The translations under genes and the position numbers were made by a program. The notes below the pieces were generated by a model. It made no database searches. It saw only the letters and a list, made by a program, of their open reading frames with translations, and was not told the origin of the DNA. This document shows positions 17,208 to 25,916 of a stretch of 64,000 nucleotides of DNA, in pieces; within the stretch, counting starts at the first letter, position 1, and every line of letters starts with the position of its first letter. This DNA comes from CBDAPE01 sp965198325 (GTDB lineage: Bacteria; Pseudomonadota; Alphaproteobacteria; UBA828; JAPUJA01), in NCBI GenBank assembly GCA_965198325.1, contig CBDAPE010000011.1:136968-200967 (forward strand), read 5' to 3'.

Positions 17208-18275
17208 ACGCGAGCCGCCCGATTTCACGAGCCGGGCAAACCGCTCATCATCGAAGAGATTGCGGATCCCGCGCTGCAGCCGGGCGCGGCCATCGTTCGC
17301 GTGCTGGCCGCCTTCGTGCCGCCCTACTGCGCCGAGATGTTCGACGGCCGGGCATTCTACTCGCTTCCGCCACTGCCCTTTACGCCGGGAATGGACACTG
17401 TCGGCGAGTTGCTCGAGGTAGCCGACGACGTCTCTGGTCTCAAGGTGGGCGAGCGCGTCTTCTGTGATCATTTTTACAATGCGGTGAATGTCGGTGGCCG
17501 GGCGGAGTCCTGCTATGTCGGGGTGTTCGGCAAGGGCGAGCGATCCCAAAAGATACTTGCCCGCTGGCGTGACGGCAGCTTCGCCGAGAAGATGATCCTG
17601 CCCGCCGAGTGCTTCATTCCGTTAGGCGCGGCCGCTTCGGTCGACCCCGCGAAGCTCGTGCGTATCGGCTGGTTCGGCACCTGCTACGGGGCGATGATGC
17701 GCTCGACCTTCCGGCCAGGCCACACGGTTCTGATAAATGCGGCGACCGGGCTGGTCGGGACGGCCGGCGTGCTGCTCGCACTGGCTATGGGAGCGGGCCG
17801 CGTCGTCGCGCTTGGACGCAAGCAAGCCGTACTCGACGAACTTTGCACGCTCGATCCCAAACGGGTCACGGGGCACGCAATATCCGGCGCGCCGGCCGAC
17901 GCCGAGGCGATTGTCGAGGCGGTTGGCGGCGGAGCCGATATCCTGCTCGATTGCATCGGACATGTTCCGGATCCCACGACAACCCAGAACGCGCTTGCTG
18001 CGCTGGCGCCTTATGGCTGTGCGCTTTTTGTCGGAGGCTGCGTCGGCGATCTCGCGATCAGCTACAAATGGGTGCTCGACAAGCAGATCACGATCCTGGG
18101 TTCGAGCTGGTACCCCCGCGAAGGCAACGCAGAAATGTTCGGCATGATCGGCACGGGCGCGCTCGATGCGGGAGCGCTTCGCGCCCGGGTATTTTCGCTC
18201 GATGAAGTCAACGAGGCCGCCCAATGGGCAGAGAACGGTCCGGGTGGCCTCGATCACGCCGCCCTGATACCCTGA
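17208..18275 (+). CDS. Medium-chain (quinone-reductase-like) dehydrogenase
   Basis: Medium-chain dehydrogenase/reductase with GroES-like N-domain (about 10-120 of the frame) and Rossmann domain with INAATGLVGTAGVLLALAMG. The homologous protein begins near RAARFHEPGKPL. A GGGGAGGA site is placed correctly only for an ACG codon at 17208, where ATG would be expected. The only in-frame ATG (17136) lies 44 bases inside the previous gene and would add 24 poorly conserved residues. No catalytic zinc set (Cys-His-Glu) is obvious, so an NAD(P)H quinone-oxidoreductase-type enzyme is more likely than a zinc alcohol dehydrogenase. Confidence 0.75.
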   Translation, partial: TRAARFHEPGKPLIIEEIADPALQPGAAIVRVLAAFVPPYCAEMFDGRAFYSLPPLPFTPGMDTVGELLEVADDVSGLKVGERVFCDHFYNAVNVGGRAESCYVGVFGKGERSQKILARWRDGSFAEKMILPAECFIPLGAAASVDPAKLVRIGWFGTCYGAMMRSTFRPGHTVLINAATGLVGTAGVLLALAMGAGRVVALGRKQAVLDELCTLDPKRVTGHAISGAPADAEAIVEAVGGGADILLDCIGHVPDPTTTQNALAALAPYGCALFVGGCVGDLAISYKWVLDKQITILGSSWYPREGNAEMFGMIGTGALDAGALRARVFSLDEVNEAAQWAENGPGGLDHAALIP

Positions 18276-18446
18276 ACGCTGCTGTCGTCGGGGACCCTGA
18301 GGCATGGTGGCGCGCCCGATCGGCGAAATTGCGGGTGAGATTTCGCCGGACATCGTTCCATCCATCATCATTGAGAATGGGGCGCCGCCCCGGAAAATAT
18401 AGGAGGATATGATAGCTTTTAAATAAATCGGGGAAGGAGACGTTCC

Positions 18447-19742
18447 ATGGGAGTCATAGAGGCCGATGCGGCACGGAAATTCACGCCCTCGCCGCCCGCT
18501 CAATTCGTGAACCTGGAGCGGGCCCGTTCGGTCATGTCCGAGCTACGGTTGGACGCGCTCGTCGGTACCACCGATGAAAACCTCTACTACCTGTCCGGCC
18601 ACGCGCCCGACTCGGTGTTGGCCCATTTCTGGGACACTTGGGCAGCTGCCATCCTGCCCCGCGAGCAAGACGCCGCGCCTTGCCTCGTCATCTCCGAATA
18701 CGACCTTGCCTATTGCGTCACCCATCCCACCTGGATGCCGGAAGTAAGGACATACGGCGCAGGTTGGAGCAGCGCCGCGTCATTGCTGGACAAAATCAAC
18801 GAGGGAATCGGAGTCGACACCGACATTCGGGAATCATTGCGGCAGCTCTATCGCCAAACCCAACAGGACAAATCCCCAAGCCTCGTCGATGCGATAGCGC
18901 ACTACATCGATAATGAACTTTCATCCGGCCCCATGCGGGTCGGATTCGACGACCTGAGAGTTGCCGCCGCAGTGGCTGAACGACTCGGCAATCGGCTCGA
19001 GACAGTCGATGGACTGCAGCCGCTCCGCAAAATCCGTCTGGTGAAGACGCCGCCCGAAATCGACTTGTTGCGTAAGGCGGCTCAAATCAACGACGAGGCG
19101 CTCCACGAAACGGCGGCGGCCGTCTCCGAAGGAAGGCCGTGGTACGACATGGTCCGGGCATACCGAGAGGGACTCGTCAAGCGGGACGCCAAGCCGATGG
19201 GCGAACGCGGCATGCTGTTCAGCGCGGGGCCTGACGGCGGTTTCGTGCTCGACCACGGCTACGTTGAACGCAAGCGGTTTGCCAACGGCGACGCGGTCGT
19301 TCTCGATGCAATCTGCACCTACCGGATGTATCACGCCGACATGGCCAGGACGGCGACCGTAGGCGAGCCAAGCAAGCGTCACCTGGAGCTCCATGAGGCC
19401 ATAAAAACGGCGCTGGAGATTGCCGAGGATCGGTTACGGCCTGGCGTGCGGACCGTGGACGTCGTGGAAGCCGCGGCCGATGTCCTTCGTAAACACGGGC
19501 TGGATCCAGACGCGATGACGCTGGTGTTCCACCCGATCGGCCTGAACATTTTCGATTACGCATCGCCTGAAGACGGATTCGTGGGCTGGGTCGTGGAATC
19601 CGACACGGTGATGAATTTCGAGGTGTTCAATCGCGACCCCGATTATGGCGGCATGCATCTCGAGGACAGTGTGCTGGTGACGGATCGCGGATTGGACCAT
19701 TTTTCAACATTTCCGCGGGAAATCGTCACCGCAGCAAATTAG
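18447..19742 (+). CDS. M24-family metallo-hydrolase (prolidase/creatinase fold)
   Basis: 431-residue protein with an N-terminal creatinase-N domain (about 20-180) and a C-terminal pita-bread domain. All five metal ligands of M24 peptidases are present: D287 and D298 (VVLDAICTYRMYHADMART), H362 (VFHPIGLN), E392 (MNFEVFN) and E406 (HLEDSVLVT). Family members cleave X-Pro dipeptides or small cyclic amides; ectoine hydrolase DoeA is an M24 relative. True creatinase lacks this metal set, so it is probably not creatinase. Strong GGAAGGAG site before the ATG. First gene of the run with CobW and hydantoinase. Confidence 0.82.
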   Translation: MGVIEADAARKFTPSPPAQFVNLERARSVMSELRLDALVGTTDENLYYLSGHAPDSVLAHFWDTWAAAILPREQDAAPCLVISEYDLAYCVTHPTWMPEVRTYGAGWSSAASLLDKINEGIGVDTDIRESLRQLYRQTQQDKSPSLVDAIAHYIDNELSSGPMRVGFDDLRVAAAVAERLGNRLETVDGLQPLRKIRLVKTPPEIDLLRKAAQINDEALHETAAAVSEGRPWYDMVRAYREGLVKRDAKPMGERGMLFSAGPDGGFVLDHGYVERKRFANGDAVVLDAICTYRMYHADMARTATVGEPSKRHLELHEAIKTALEIAEDRLRPGVRTVDVVEAAADVLRKHGLDPDAMTLVFHPIGLNIFDYASPEDGFVGWVVESDTVMNFEVFNRDPDYGGMHLEDSVLVTDRGLDHFSTFPREIVTAAN

Positions 19743-19850
19743 TCAGTGTGGCTGCCACAGTGTTCAGGGGCTGGATCCTGGCGCGGCAGGCGTTCGCCGG
19801 AACATCGCGCATCCGTGGGTGTGGCCTTGGAGAATGATTTGAAGGTGGCA

Positions 19851-20990
19851 ATGGAAAAGCGAATTTCAGGAAAGCCCCCGACCAATCCTTTGCCGGTGTC
19901 GGTGCTGACGGGTTTCCTGGGAAGCGGAAAGACGACAATTCTGTCCGGGCTTCTCCGAAATCCGGAGATGGCCAATACCGCCGTAATCGTCAACGAATTC
20001 GGCGAAGCTGGACTTGACCACCTTATCGTAGAAAAGGGCGAGGAGGACGTCGTGCTCCTCGACGCGGGCTGCCTTTGCTGCGCCGTCAGCGATACTCTGA
20101 GCGATACGCTGACCGATCTTTTTTTCCGCCGCGTGCGTGGCGACGTTCCCCCCTTCGAACGCGCCATTATCGAAACGAGCGGTCTCGCTGACCCGGCTCC
20201 AATTCTCCACGCCCTGGTGACGGATCAGTTCGTGTCATCGAAATTTTTCCTGGATGGAGTCATTGCGGCCGTGGATGGCGTCCACGGGTTCAACCAACTG
20301 GATGACCACGAGGAGGCCGTCAAGCAGGCGGGTTTCGCCGAGCGCATTATCATTACCAAGACCGATCTCGTCTCTCTCAATGATATCGCGGCCTTGCGCG
20401 AACGAATGAGCGGTATGAACCCCGGCGCGAGGATTCTGGAGGTCGTGAAGGGACACGTAGAGCCCACTTGCATATTGAACGTCGGGCTTTTTGACCTGGA
20501 CAAGAAATCCGTCGACGTACAGCGATGGTTGCATCAAGAAGCCGTTGGGGGCCGTGGCCACGACGCTCGAGATCCCGCTCGCGGCAGTTCCGAGGAACGA
20601 AGTGAGCATGCGGGATCTCGGAACCACAAAGCCGGTCGTCACAATGAGAAGATTCAGACCTTCTCAGTCGACTTCGATTTCCCCGTGACCTGGGCCAGCT
20701 ACGCCGACTGGGTCGCTTCGATGGAAAGGATTCCGAGTGAGAATCTCCTGCGCGTTAAGGGCCTGATCGGCATCGCAGGCAGCGACCGGCCCTACGTCAT
20801 CCAGGGGGTACGGCACATCTTCAGCCCGCCGATCAGGCTGAATCGTTGGCCACAGGACATTCACGCCTCACGCCTTATCTTCATTACCTACGATTTGGAT
20901 CGTTCTCTCGTCGAGGCAACGCTGGGAGCGCTCGGGGCGCCCGAAGGATTGCAGGGCTCCGGCATGCTCGAAGACGCTCTGAAAATATGA
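19851..20990 (+). CDS. CobW/COG0523-family GTPase (metal chaperone)
   Basis: 379-residue G3E GTPase. Walker A GFLGSGKTT (21-29), the metal-binding CLCC motif (74-77), base-recognition TKTDL and a C-terminal CobW_C domain are visible. Between the domains lies a charged linker containing several histidines (GRGHDARD ... SEHAGSRNHKAGRH) that could bind metal. The ATG at 19851, preceded by GGTGG, fits the family start. An ATG at 19746 would add 35 unrelated residues. Located between an M24 metallo-enzyme and a hydantoinase, both metal enzymes, so delivery of zinc or another metal to them is a reasonable inference. Confidence 0.85.
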   Translation: MEKRISGKPPTNPLPVSVLTGFLGSGKTTILSGLLRNPEMANTAVIVNEFGEAGLDHLIVEKGEEDVVLLDAGCLCCAVSDTLSDTLTDLFFRRVRGDVPPFERAIIETSGLADPAPILHALVTDQFVSSKFFLDGVIAAVDGVHGFNQLDDHEEAVKQAGFAERIIITKTDLVSLNDIAALRERMSGMNPGARILEVVKGHVEPTCILNVGLFDLDKKSVDVQRWLHQEAVGGRGHDARDPARGSSEERSEHAGSRNHKAGRHNEKIQTFSVDFDFPVTWASYADWVASMERIPSENLLRVKGLIGIAGSDRPYVIQGVRHIFSPPIRLNRWPQDIHASRLIFITYDLDRSLVEATLGALGAPEGLQGSGMLEDALKI

Positions 20991-21087
20991 CGAGAGCCGC
21001 GTGTGCCTGGGCACGGTGGTCGCTCTCTGTTGAATCGCCGAGCGTGCAATAGAAATGTAATTTACTGATCGGGTGAGGGAGGTTTCG

Positions 21088-22452
21088 ATGAATTTCGATT
21101 GCGTCGTCGGAAACGGCACCGTCGTCTTTCCTGAGCGCGGTGAGGTCGAGGCCGACATCGCCATCCGCGACGGCAAGATCGCCGGCATCCTTCGACCGGG
21201 CGAAGAGGCGCCGGACGCTGCCGAAATAATCGACGTCGCCGGCAAGCACGTATTCCCCGGCATCATCGACGCCCATGTCCATTTCGGCTTCGCCGAGCCC
21301 CTGACCGAATACAGTACCGAGACTATGACGGCGGCAATTGGCGGGGTGTCGACCATACTTGCATATTTTCTCAATAATGAATCTTACAGGGACGTCTTCG
21401 CGGACCAGCTTGGCGAAGTGGAATCTCGCGCCTACATCGATTTCGGCTTCCATTTCTCTACGGCGAAGGACGTTCACCTGGATGAGCTCGAGAGCTACGT
21501 GAAGGCGTGCAACGTCACCTCGTTCAAATTTTTCATGAACTTCAAGGGTGAAGCCGGGAGGTATCTAGGTCTAGACGGCACCGACGACGGCTACATGTAT
21601 GACCTGCTCCAGGAGGCAGCGCGCATAAAAGATATCGTCATCGTCATACATCCCGAGAACATCGAGCTCGTCAATCGCTTCCGGCAGCGTTTCATAGAAG
21701 ATGGCCGCGAGGGCTTGCGGGCATATAGCGAATCAAAACCGGATTTTACTGAAACCGAGAATACCCTGCGGGCTATGGCATTCGCGGAACATCTAGGCGC
21801 ACGCATTTATTTCCCCCACCTGAGCTGCGCCTCCAGCCTAAGGGAGGTTCAGCGCTTCCGCGAACGCTATGAACATGTGCACCTCGAGACCTGCCCACAC
21901 TATCTGACCCACACCATGGATTCGGACTTGGGGAGTATCGGCAAGGCCAATCCGCCGTTGCGTACCCAGCAGGATGTCGACGCTCTCTGGGAGGGCTTGG
22001 CTGACGGTTCAATCGATGTGGTCGCCTCGGATCACGTTCCCCGCAAACGAGCGACCAAGGAAAAATCGATCTGGCAGGCTTCCCAGGGCTTCCCGGGGAC
22101 GGCGACGATCCTCCCGGTGCTTCTCAGCGAGGGCTACCACAAGGGGCGCCTGACCCTGCAACGCATCGCCCAGCTCGTGACGGCCCGGCCCGCCGAGATC
22201 TTCGACATAGAGGCGAGGAAAGGTCGCATTGCCGAGGGGGCGGATGCGGACCTGACTGTCGTCGATCTCAACCTTGCGCGCGAAGTGGACGCTAAGGAGT
22301 TAGCGTCTTATTCGGACTATACGCCGTATGAAGGGTGGACCCTCAAGGGCTGGCCTGTCCTCACCATGGTCCGCGGCGACGTGGTTATGCGGGACGGCAA
22401 GATCGTCGGAAAAAAAGGCTACGGACAATATCTCCGCCGTCCTTTAACGTAA
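21088..22452 (+). CDS. Hydantoinase/dihydropyrimidinase-family amidohydrolase
   Basis: 454-residue cyclic amidohydrolase. The binuclear metal site is complete: H63 and H65 (DAHVHFG), K147 (SFKFF, the lysine that becomes carboxylated), H188 (IHPEN), H244 (PHLSC) and D315 (ASDHVPR). Such enzymes open the ring of hydantoins, dihydropyrimidines or allantoin to N-carbamoyl acids. The ATG at 21088 follows a GGGAGG site; the frame extends five codons to a GTG but that lacks a site. Followed by a lyase-family gene and a carbamoyl-amidase-like gene on the same strand, consistent with stepwise breakdown of a cyclic ureide. Confidence 0.87.
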   Translation: MNFDCVVGNGTVVFPERGEVEADIAIRDGKIAGILRPGEEAPDAAEIIDVAGKHVFPGIIDAHVHFGFAEPLTEYSTETMTAAIGGVSTILAYFLNNESYRDVFADQLGEVESRAYIDFGFHFSTAKDVHLDELESYVKACNVTSFKFFMNFKGEAGRYLGLDGTDDGYMYDLLQEAARIKDIVIVIHPENIELVNRFRQRFIEDGREGLRAYSESKPDFTETENTLRAMAFAEHLGARIYFPHLSCASSLREVQRFRERYEHVHLETCPHYLTHTMDSDLGSIGKANPPLRTQQDVDALWEGLADGSIDVVASDHVPRKRATKEKSIWQASQGFPGTATILPVLLSEGYHKGRLTLQRIAQLVTARPAEIFDIEARKGRIAEGADADLTVVDLNLAREVDAKELASYSDYTPYEGWTLKGWPVLTMVRGDVVMRDGKIVGKKGYGQYLRRPLT

Positions 22453-22513
22453 CGGTGAAGCTCGAGGAATCACGAGCGGATCGCTCAATTTAGCGAAAGC
22501 AAGAGAGCCCATC

Positions 22514-23407
22514 GTGGCACAGAAAAGCCGCACTCTATGCACCGCTCTTAAAGAGAACGTCCAACGCCGGCAGGCGCTGATTGTTCCCGGGGCACCGAAT
22601 GCACTGACAGCCCGGCTGGTCGAAGACCTGGGGTTCGAGGCTGTCTATATAACCGGCGCCGGTGTGACCAACATGCACCTAGGCGTGCCGGACATCGGGT
22701 TGATCACACTGACCGAACTCGCCGATCATGTCGGGGCGATCCGCGATGTGGTTTCCCTGCCGCTGATCGTCGATGCCGACACGGGCTTCGGCAATCCCGT
22801 CAACGTGACTCGCACGGTAAAGGTTTTGGAACGCAGCGGTGCTAACGGGATCCAGCTCGAAGACCAGGCGTTTCCAAAGCGTTGCGGGCACTTTTCCGGG
22901 AAATCCGTCATTCCCGTCGGGGAGATGGTTCAAAAACTCAAGGCCGCGACGGACACCCGGCGGGATCCGGATTTGCAAATCATCGCTCGCACCGATGCCC
23001 TGGCGAAGCTCGGAATCAATGCCGCATTGGACCGCGCTGCGGCGTATGTGGAATCTGGCGCGGATATGACCTTCGTCGACGCACCGGAAAATGTCGGTGA
23101 GTTGAGGGCCGTAGCAAGTGCTCTGAAAGTCCCGCAGGTGGCGAATATGGTCGTGGGCGGAAAAACACCCCTGGTCGGCCGGTCCGAGCTCATCGAAATG
23201 GGCTTCGCCGTCGTACTCTATGCGAACGCAGCCTTGCAGAGCGCCCTATACGGCATGCAGACCGTGCTATCGGAGCTTTACAAAGAGGGGTCTCTCGAGA
23301 CCGTCCGTGAACTGCTTACTCCGTTCAGTGAACGCCAGCGGCTTGCCGGCAAGACTGATTTTGACGCTTTGGAGGAGAAGTACCAGACGGAACCTGAGAC
23401 GAAATAA
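22514..23407 (+). CDS. Isocitrate lyase/PEP mutase-family enzyme
   Basis: 297-residue TIM-barrel enzyme. It has the substrate loop K122-R-C-G-H (KRCGHFSGK), metal-site aspartates D87 and D89 (DADTGFG) and EDQAFP just before the loop. Known relatives are methylisocitrate lyase, dimethylmalate lyase, oxaloacetate decarboxylase and PEP mutase; the KRCGH loop favours a C-C lyase over a mutase. Starts at GTG (22514). In this cluster it may cleave the carbon skeleton left after nitrogen removal, which is inference from position. Confidence 0.82.
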   Translation: MAQKSRTLCTALKENVQRRQALIVPGAPNALTARLVEDLGFEAVYITGAGVTNMHLGVPDIGLITLTELADHVGAIRDVVSLPLIVDADTGFGNPVNVTRTVKVLERSGANGIQLEDQAFPKRCGHFSGKSVIPVGEMVQKLKAATDTRRDPDLQIIARTDALAKLGINAALDRAAAYVESGADMTFVDAPENVGELRAVASALKVPQVANMVVGGKTPLVGRSELIEMGFAVVLYANAALQSALYGMQTVLSELYKEGSLETVRELLTPFSERQRLAGKTDFDALEEKYQTEPETK

Positions 23408-23494
23408 CCACGCTCAAGTGTGGAATTACTGTGGTTGGCTCCGACGGGAGTGTGTGAAGCGGGCCCTGAATAAGCAGCCAGCCGGGAGGTACTC

Positions 23495-24190
23495 ATGCGA
23501 CCATGGGATCGAATTATCAGCGAGGAAGAGCAAGAGGCCTATCGTGCGGTCGGATTCGGCAAAACCTCGGGTATCGGCAGCCGTCCCGCCTTGCTCATCA
23601 TCGACGTCCAGTACCGGACGGTTGGCACCAAACCGCAGCCCTTCTGGGAGGCCATCAAGGAGTTTCCCACCAGTTGTGGCGATGTGGCGTGGGCCGCCGT
23701 CGAAAACATCAAACCTCTTCTGGCGACGTTCCGGGAGCAGGGCTGGCCGGTGCTCTATCCCCATGTGGCGCCAAAGCAACGCCACGATGCCGGGCGGCTG
23801 GCCGAGAAAGTGCCCACGATTATGACGGTCTCGAAGAAGGGTTATGAATTCGTGACCGATATTGCGCCAGCCGAGGGCGAAATTCTCTTGCCTAAGAAGC
23901 ACCCGAGTGCATTCTTTGGCACGCCGTTGGCGAGCCACCTGATCGACCTGGGAGTCGATACGTTGTTCATTACCGGTTGCACCACGAGCGGTTGCGTGCG
24001 CAGCACGGTCGTCGACGCCTTCTCCTATAACTTCAAACTCGTCGTACCCGAGGACAGCGTCTACGACCGTAGCAAGGTTTCCCACGCGGTCAATCTGTTC
24101 GATATGTCGGAAAAGTATGCCGATGTTATGCCGTTATCTGACGCTCTGGGTCTCTTGGCAAATTTGCCGCCTGAGAATGTGACCGGCTGA
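23495..24190 (+). CDS. N-carbamoylsarcosine-amidohydrolase-like cysteine hydrolase
   Basis: 231-residue isochorismatase-superfamily enzyme with the triad D37 (LLIIDVQYR), K135 (KKHPSAFFGT) and C167 (GCTTSGCVRSTV). The N-terminal WDRIISEEEQEAYRAVGFG and the motif around VPEDSVYDRSKVSHAVNLFD are typical of N-carbamoylsarcosine amidase and maleamate amidohydrolase (NicF). The former removes a carbamoyl group as CO2 and ammonia, which is the step expected after a hydantoinase. Last plus-strand gene of the cluster, converging on an SDR gene 17 bases away. Confidence 0.83.
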   Translation: MRPWDRIISEEEQEAYRAVGFGKTSGIGSRPALLIIDVQYRTVGTKPQPFWEAIKEFPTSCGDVAWAAVENIKPLLATFREQGWPVLYPHVAPKQRHDAGRLAEKVPTIMTVSKKGYEFVTDIAPAEGEILLPKKHPSAFFGTPLASHLIDLGVDTLFITGCTTSGCVRSTVVDAFSYNFKLVVPEDSVYDRSKVSHAVNLFDMSEKYADVMPLSDALGLLANLPPENVTG

Positions 24191-24207
24191 ATTGACATCG
24201 CTAACGG

Positions 24208-24972
24208 CTAATCGACCCAGAGGCCGCCGTTTATGTCGATGATTTCACCGGTTATATAACCGGACCCTTCGGAGGCAAGGAAGAGGATCGCTCCGGCCAC
24301 GTCTTCGACCGTGCCAATGCGACCGACGGGAATGAGCTGCTTCAGGCTATCGGGAAACGCCGTCGTCATTTCCGTGGCGATTGGGCCTGGCGCCACGGCA
24401 TTTACGGTTATCCCGTCCGCGGCTAATTCCTTCGCCAGGTACAGTGTCAGCGCATGAACACCGGCTTTCGAGACCCCGTAGGCTACGTTGGCTGCTTGCT
24501 CCTGTTCCTGTTGATCCAGCCACGGACGCGCATTTCCTCCACTTTTTCCCACGACGGATCCGATATTAACGATCCTTCCATAGCGCTGGGTACGCATCGG
24601 CGGAATCACCGACTGGCAGCACAGGAATGCTCCCTTCAGGTTGACGGCAAGCACTCGGTCCCATTCCTCTTCCGAGAGATGTTCGGCCGTGCCGTGCGAC
24701 ACGACGCCGGCAACGTTCACCAGGACATCAACACGACCGAACGCATCCAGTACCTCGCCGACCGCCGCTTGAACCTGACCGCTGTCGGTGACGTCCACTA
24801 CCATGCTTGCGGCCCGTACGCCGGCCGCGCGAAGTTTTGTGGCCAAAGACTTCGTCGATTGCTTGTCGATCAGCGATAACGACGCATCTTCACGGGCAAA
24901 AGCACGCACCGCGGCGGCGCCTATTCCACCGGCCGCCCCAGTAACGACGATGACCCGGTTACTAAACCCCAT
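24208..24972 (-). CDS. Short-chain dehydrogenase/reductase
   Basis: 254-residue classical SDR: cofactor motif TGAAGGIG (about 12-19), NVAGVV, catalytic Ser near VNIGSVVG and the YGVSK tetrad lysine, ending DINGGLWVD. Resembles 3-oxoacyl-ACP reductase-type enzymes; substrate unknown. Opposite in direction to the catabolic cluster, converging with the carbamoyl hydrolase. An 11-residue insert with DQQEQEQ lies just before the catalytic tyrosine. Confidence 0.85.
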   Translation of the reverse strand: MGFSNRVIVVTGAAGGIGAAAVRAFAREDASLSLIDKQSTKSLATKLRAAGVRAASMVVDVTDSGQVQAAVGEVLDAFGRVDVLVNVAGVVSHGTAEHLSEEEWDRVLAVNLKGAFLCCQSVIPPMRTQRYGRIVNIGSVVGKSGGNARPWLDQQEQEQAANVAYGVSKAGVHALTLYLAKELAADGITVNAVAPGPIATEMTTAFPDSLKQLIPVGRIGTVEDVAGAILFLASEGSGYITGEIIDINGGLWVD

Positions 24973-25253
24973 CTCTTTTCCTTATCAGGGTAACGAAACT
25001 TGCTCGCGGCGTGGTCAGTCTCCGTGGAGAGGGCGCTCCTTCTCGTTTGTCCATGAGCGAACTCTCTCAAAAATTTGCTGGATTCCTCAGGCTGGCAGTT
25101 TCGCATGAATCGCTTCTCAGGCGCTGCCTAAACACTTGAATTTTAGCAGCTCGTCCACGCGCCCACCGACGCTATGCACCGCCCACGCCGACATCAAGCC
25201 GATTTGCTCCGACACTGCCCGCTTAAGAAGTGGCGGATCTCTGGGGATCGGAA
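24973..25253. other. Gene-free interval
   Basis: Between the SDR start and the tRNA 3' end. No gene, repeat or clear promoter is seen; the tRNA reads away from the right and ends at 25254. Confidence 0.4.
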
Positions 25254-25328
25254 TGGTGGGCGCAGCTGGGATTGAACCAGCGACCCCTACGATGTCAACG
25301 TAGTGCTCTCCCGCTGAGCTATGCGCCC
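25254..25328 (-). tRNA. tRNA-Val (anticodon GAC)
   Basis: On the minus strand a full cloverleaf reads GGGCGCA...TGCGCCC in the acceptor stem, then discriminator A and a genome-encoded CCA. The D arm is AGCTC-AGCGGGA-GAGC and the anticodon stem-loop CTACG-TTGACAT-CGTAG gives anticodon GAC (valine). The T arm is GCTGG-TTCAATC-CCAGC. All stems pair, so it should be functional. No integrase or att repeat is seen at its 3' end. Confidence 0.95.
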
Positions 25329-25397
25329 ATTCCGAAGATCGCCGATATAGATCGGGATTGGGGCTTTAGCACCCCGCTGTTTGGCTTGCAAGCCCCC

Positions 25398-25757
25398 TCA
25401 GGCGGGGAGGAAACGATCGACTTCTTCGACGAGCTCGCGCAGGTGAAAGGGCTTGGAGAGAATCTTCGCGTTGCTGTTGGCAACCGCCCGGTTTCGCAGC
25501 GCGACGGCGGCGAAGCCGGTGATGAAGATCACCCGGAGCTGGGGGATCTCGATACTGGCGCGTCGGGCGAGTTCGATGCCGTCCATGCCGGGCATCACGA
25601 TATCGGTGACGAGCAGGTCGAGCTCGCGGTGCGCGATGAACGGCAAGGCTTCGAAGCCATCACCGACAGCATCCACCGTGTGGCCGACGCGCTCGAGCGA
25701 GCGCGTCAGGAAGATGCGCAACGACTCATCGTCTTCGGCTAACAGAATCCGGGCCAT
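25398..25757 (-). CDS. cpdR: CpdR-type single-domain response regulator
   Basis: 119-residue receiver domain only: acidic pocket D9/D10 (LLAEDDE), phospho-acceptor D52 (LVTDIVMPGMDGIE), T80 (FITGF) and K102 (LSKPFHL). The sequence FITGFAAVAL and the end LREL-VEEVDRFL are hallmarks of CpdR. In Alphaproteobacteria unphosphorylated CpdR directs ClpXP to polar sites and primes substrate breakdown in the cell cycle, under CckA-ChpT. Divergent from, and next to, an N-formylglutamate amidohydrolase, a common alphaproteobacterial neighbourhood. Marks ordinary chromosomal DNA. Confidence 0.9.
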   Translation of the reverse strand: MARILLAEDDESLRIFLTRSLERVGHTVDAVGDGFEALPFIAHRELDLLVTDIVMPGMDGIELARRASIEIPQLRVIFITGFAAVALRNRAVANSNAKILSKPFHLRELVEEVDRFLPA

Positions 25758-25916
25758 CGACCGTCATGCTCCGCGTCCAAGATCGTACCGATATGACAAT
25801 GATACCGACCTCTTAACAACCGCTTAAAACATTTCGGATCAAATAGTTAGGATAATTCCGCCGGGCCTGTCATTGCGCAGGATGACAGGAGGCGGCATTT
25901 CGGTTAAACGGGAACC

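Noticed and set aside
18447..19742. Creatinase or DddP-type DMSP lyase
   Set aside because: All five M24 metal ligands are present, whereas creatinase lacks metal; blocks typical of DddP are absent. Left as a generic M24 metallo-hydrolase.
25254..25328. tRNA-Val as an integration site
   Set aside because: No integrase gene and no repeat of the tRNA 3' end is found nearby.
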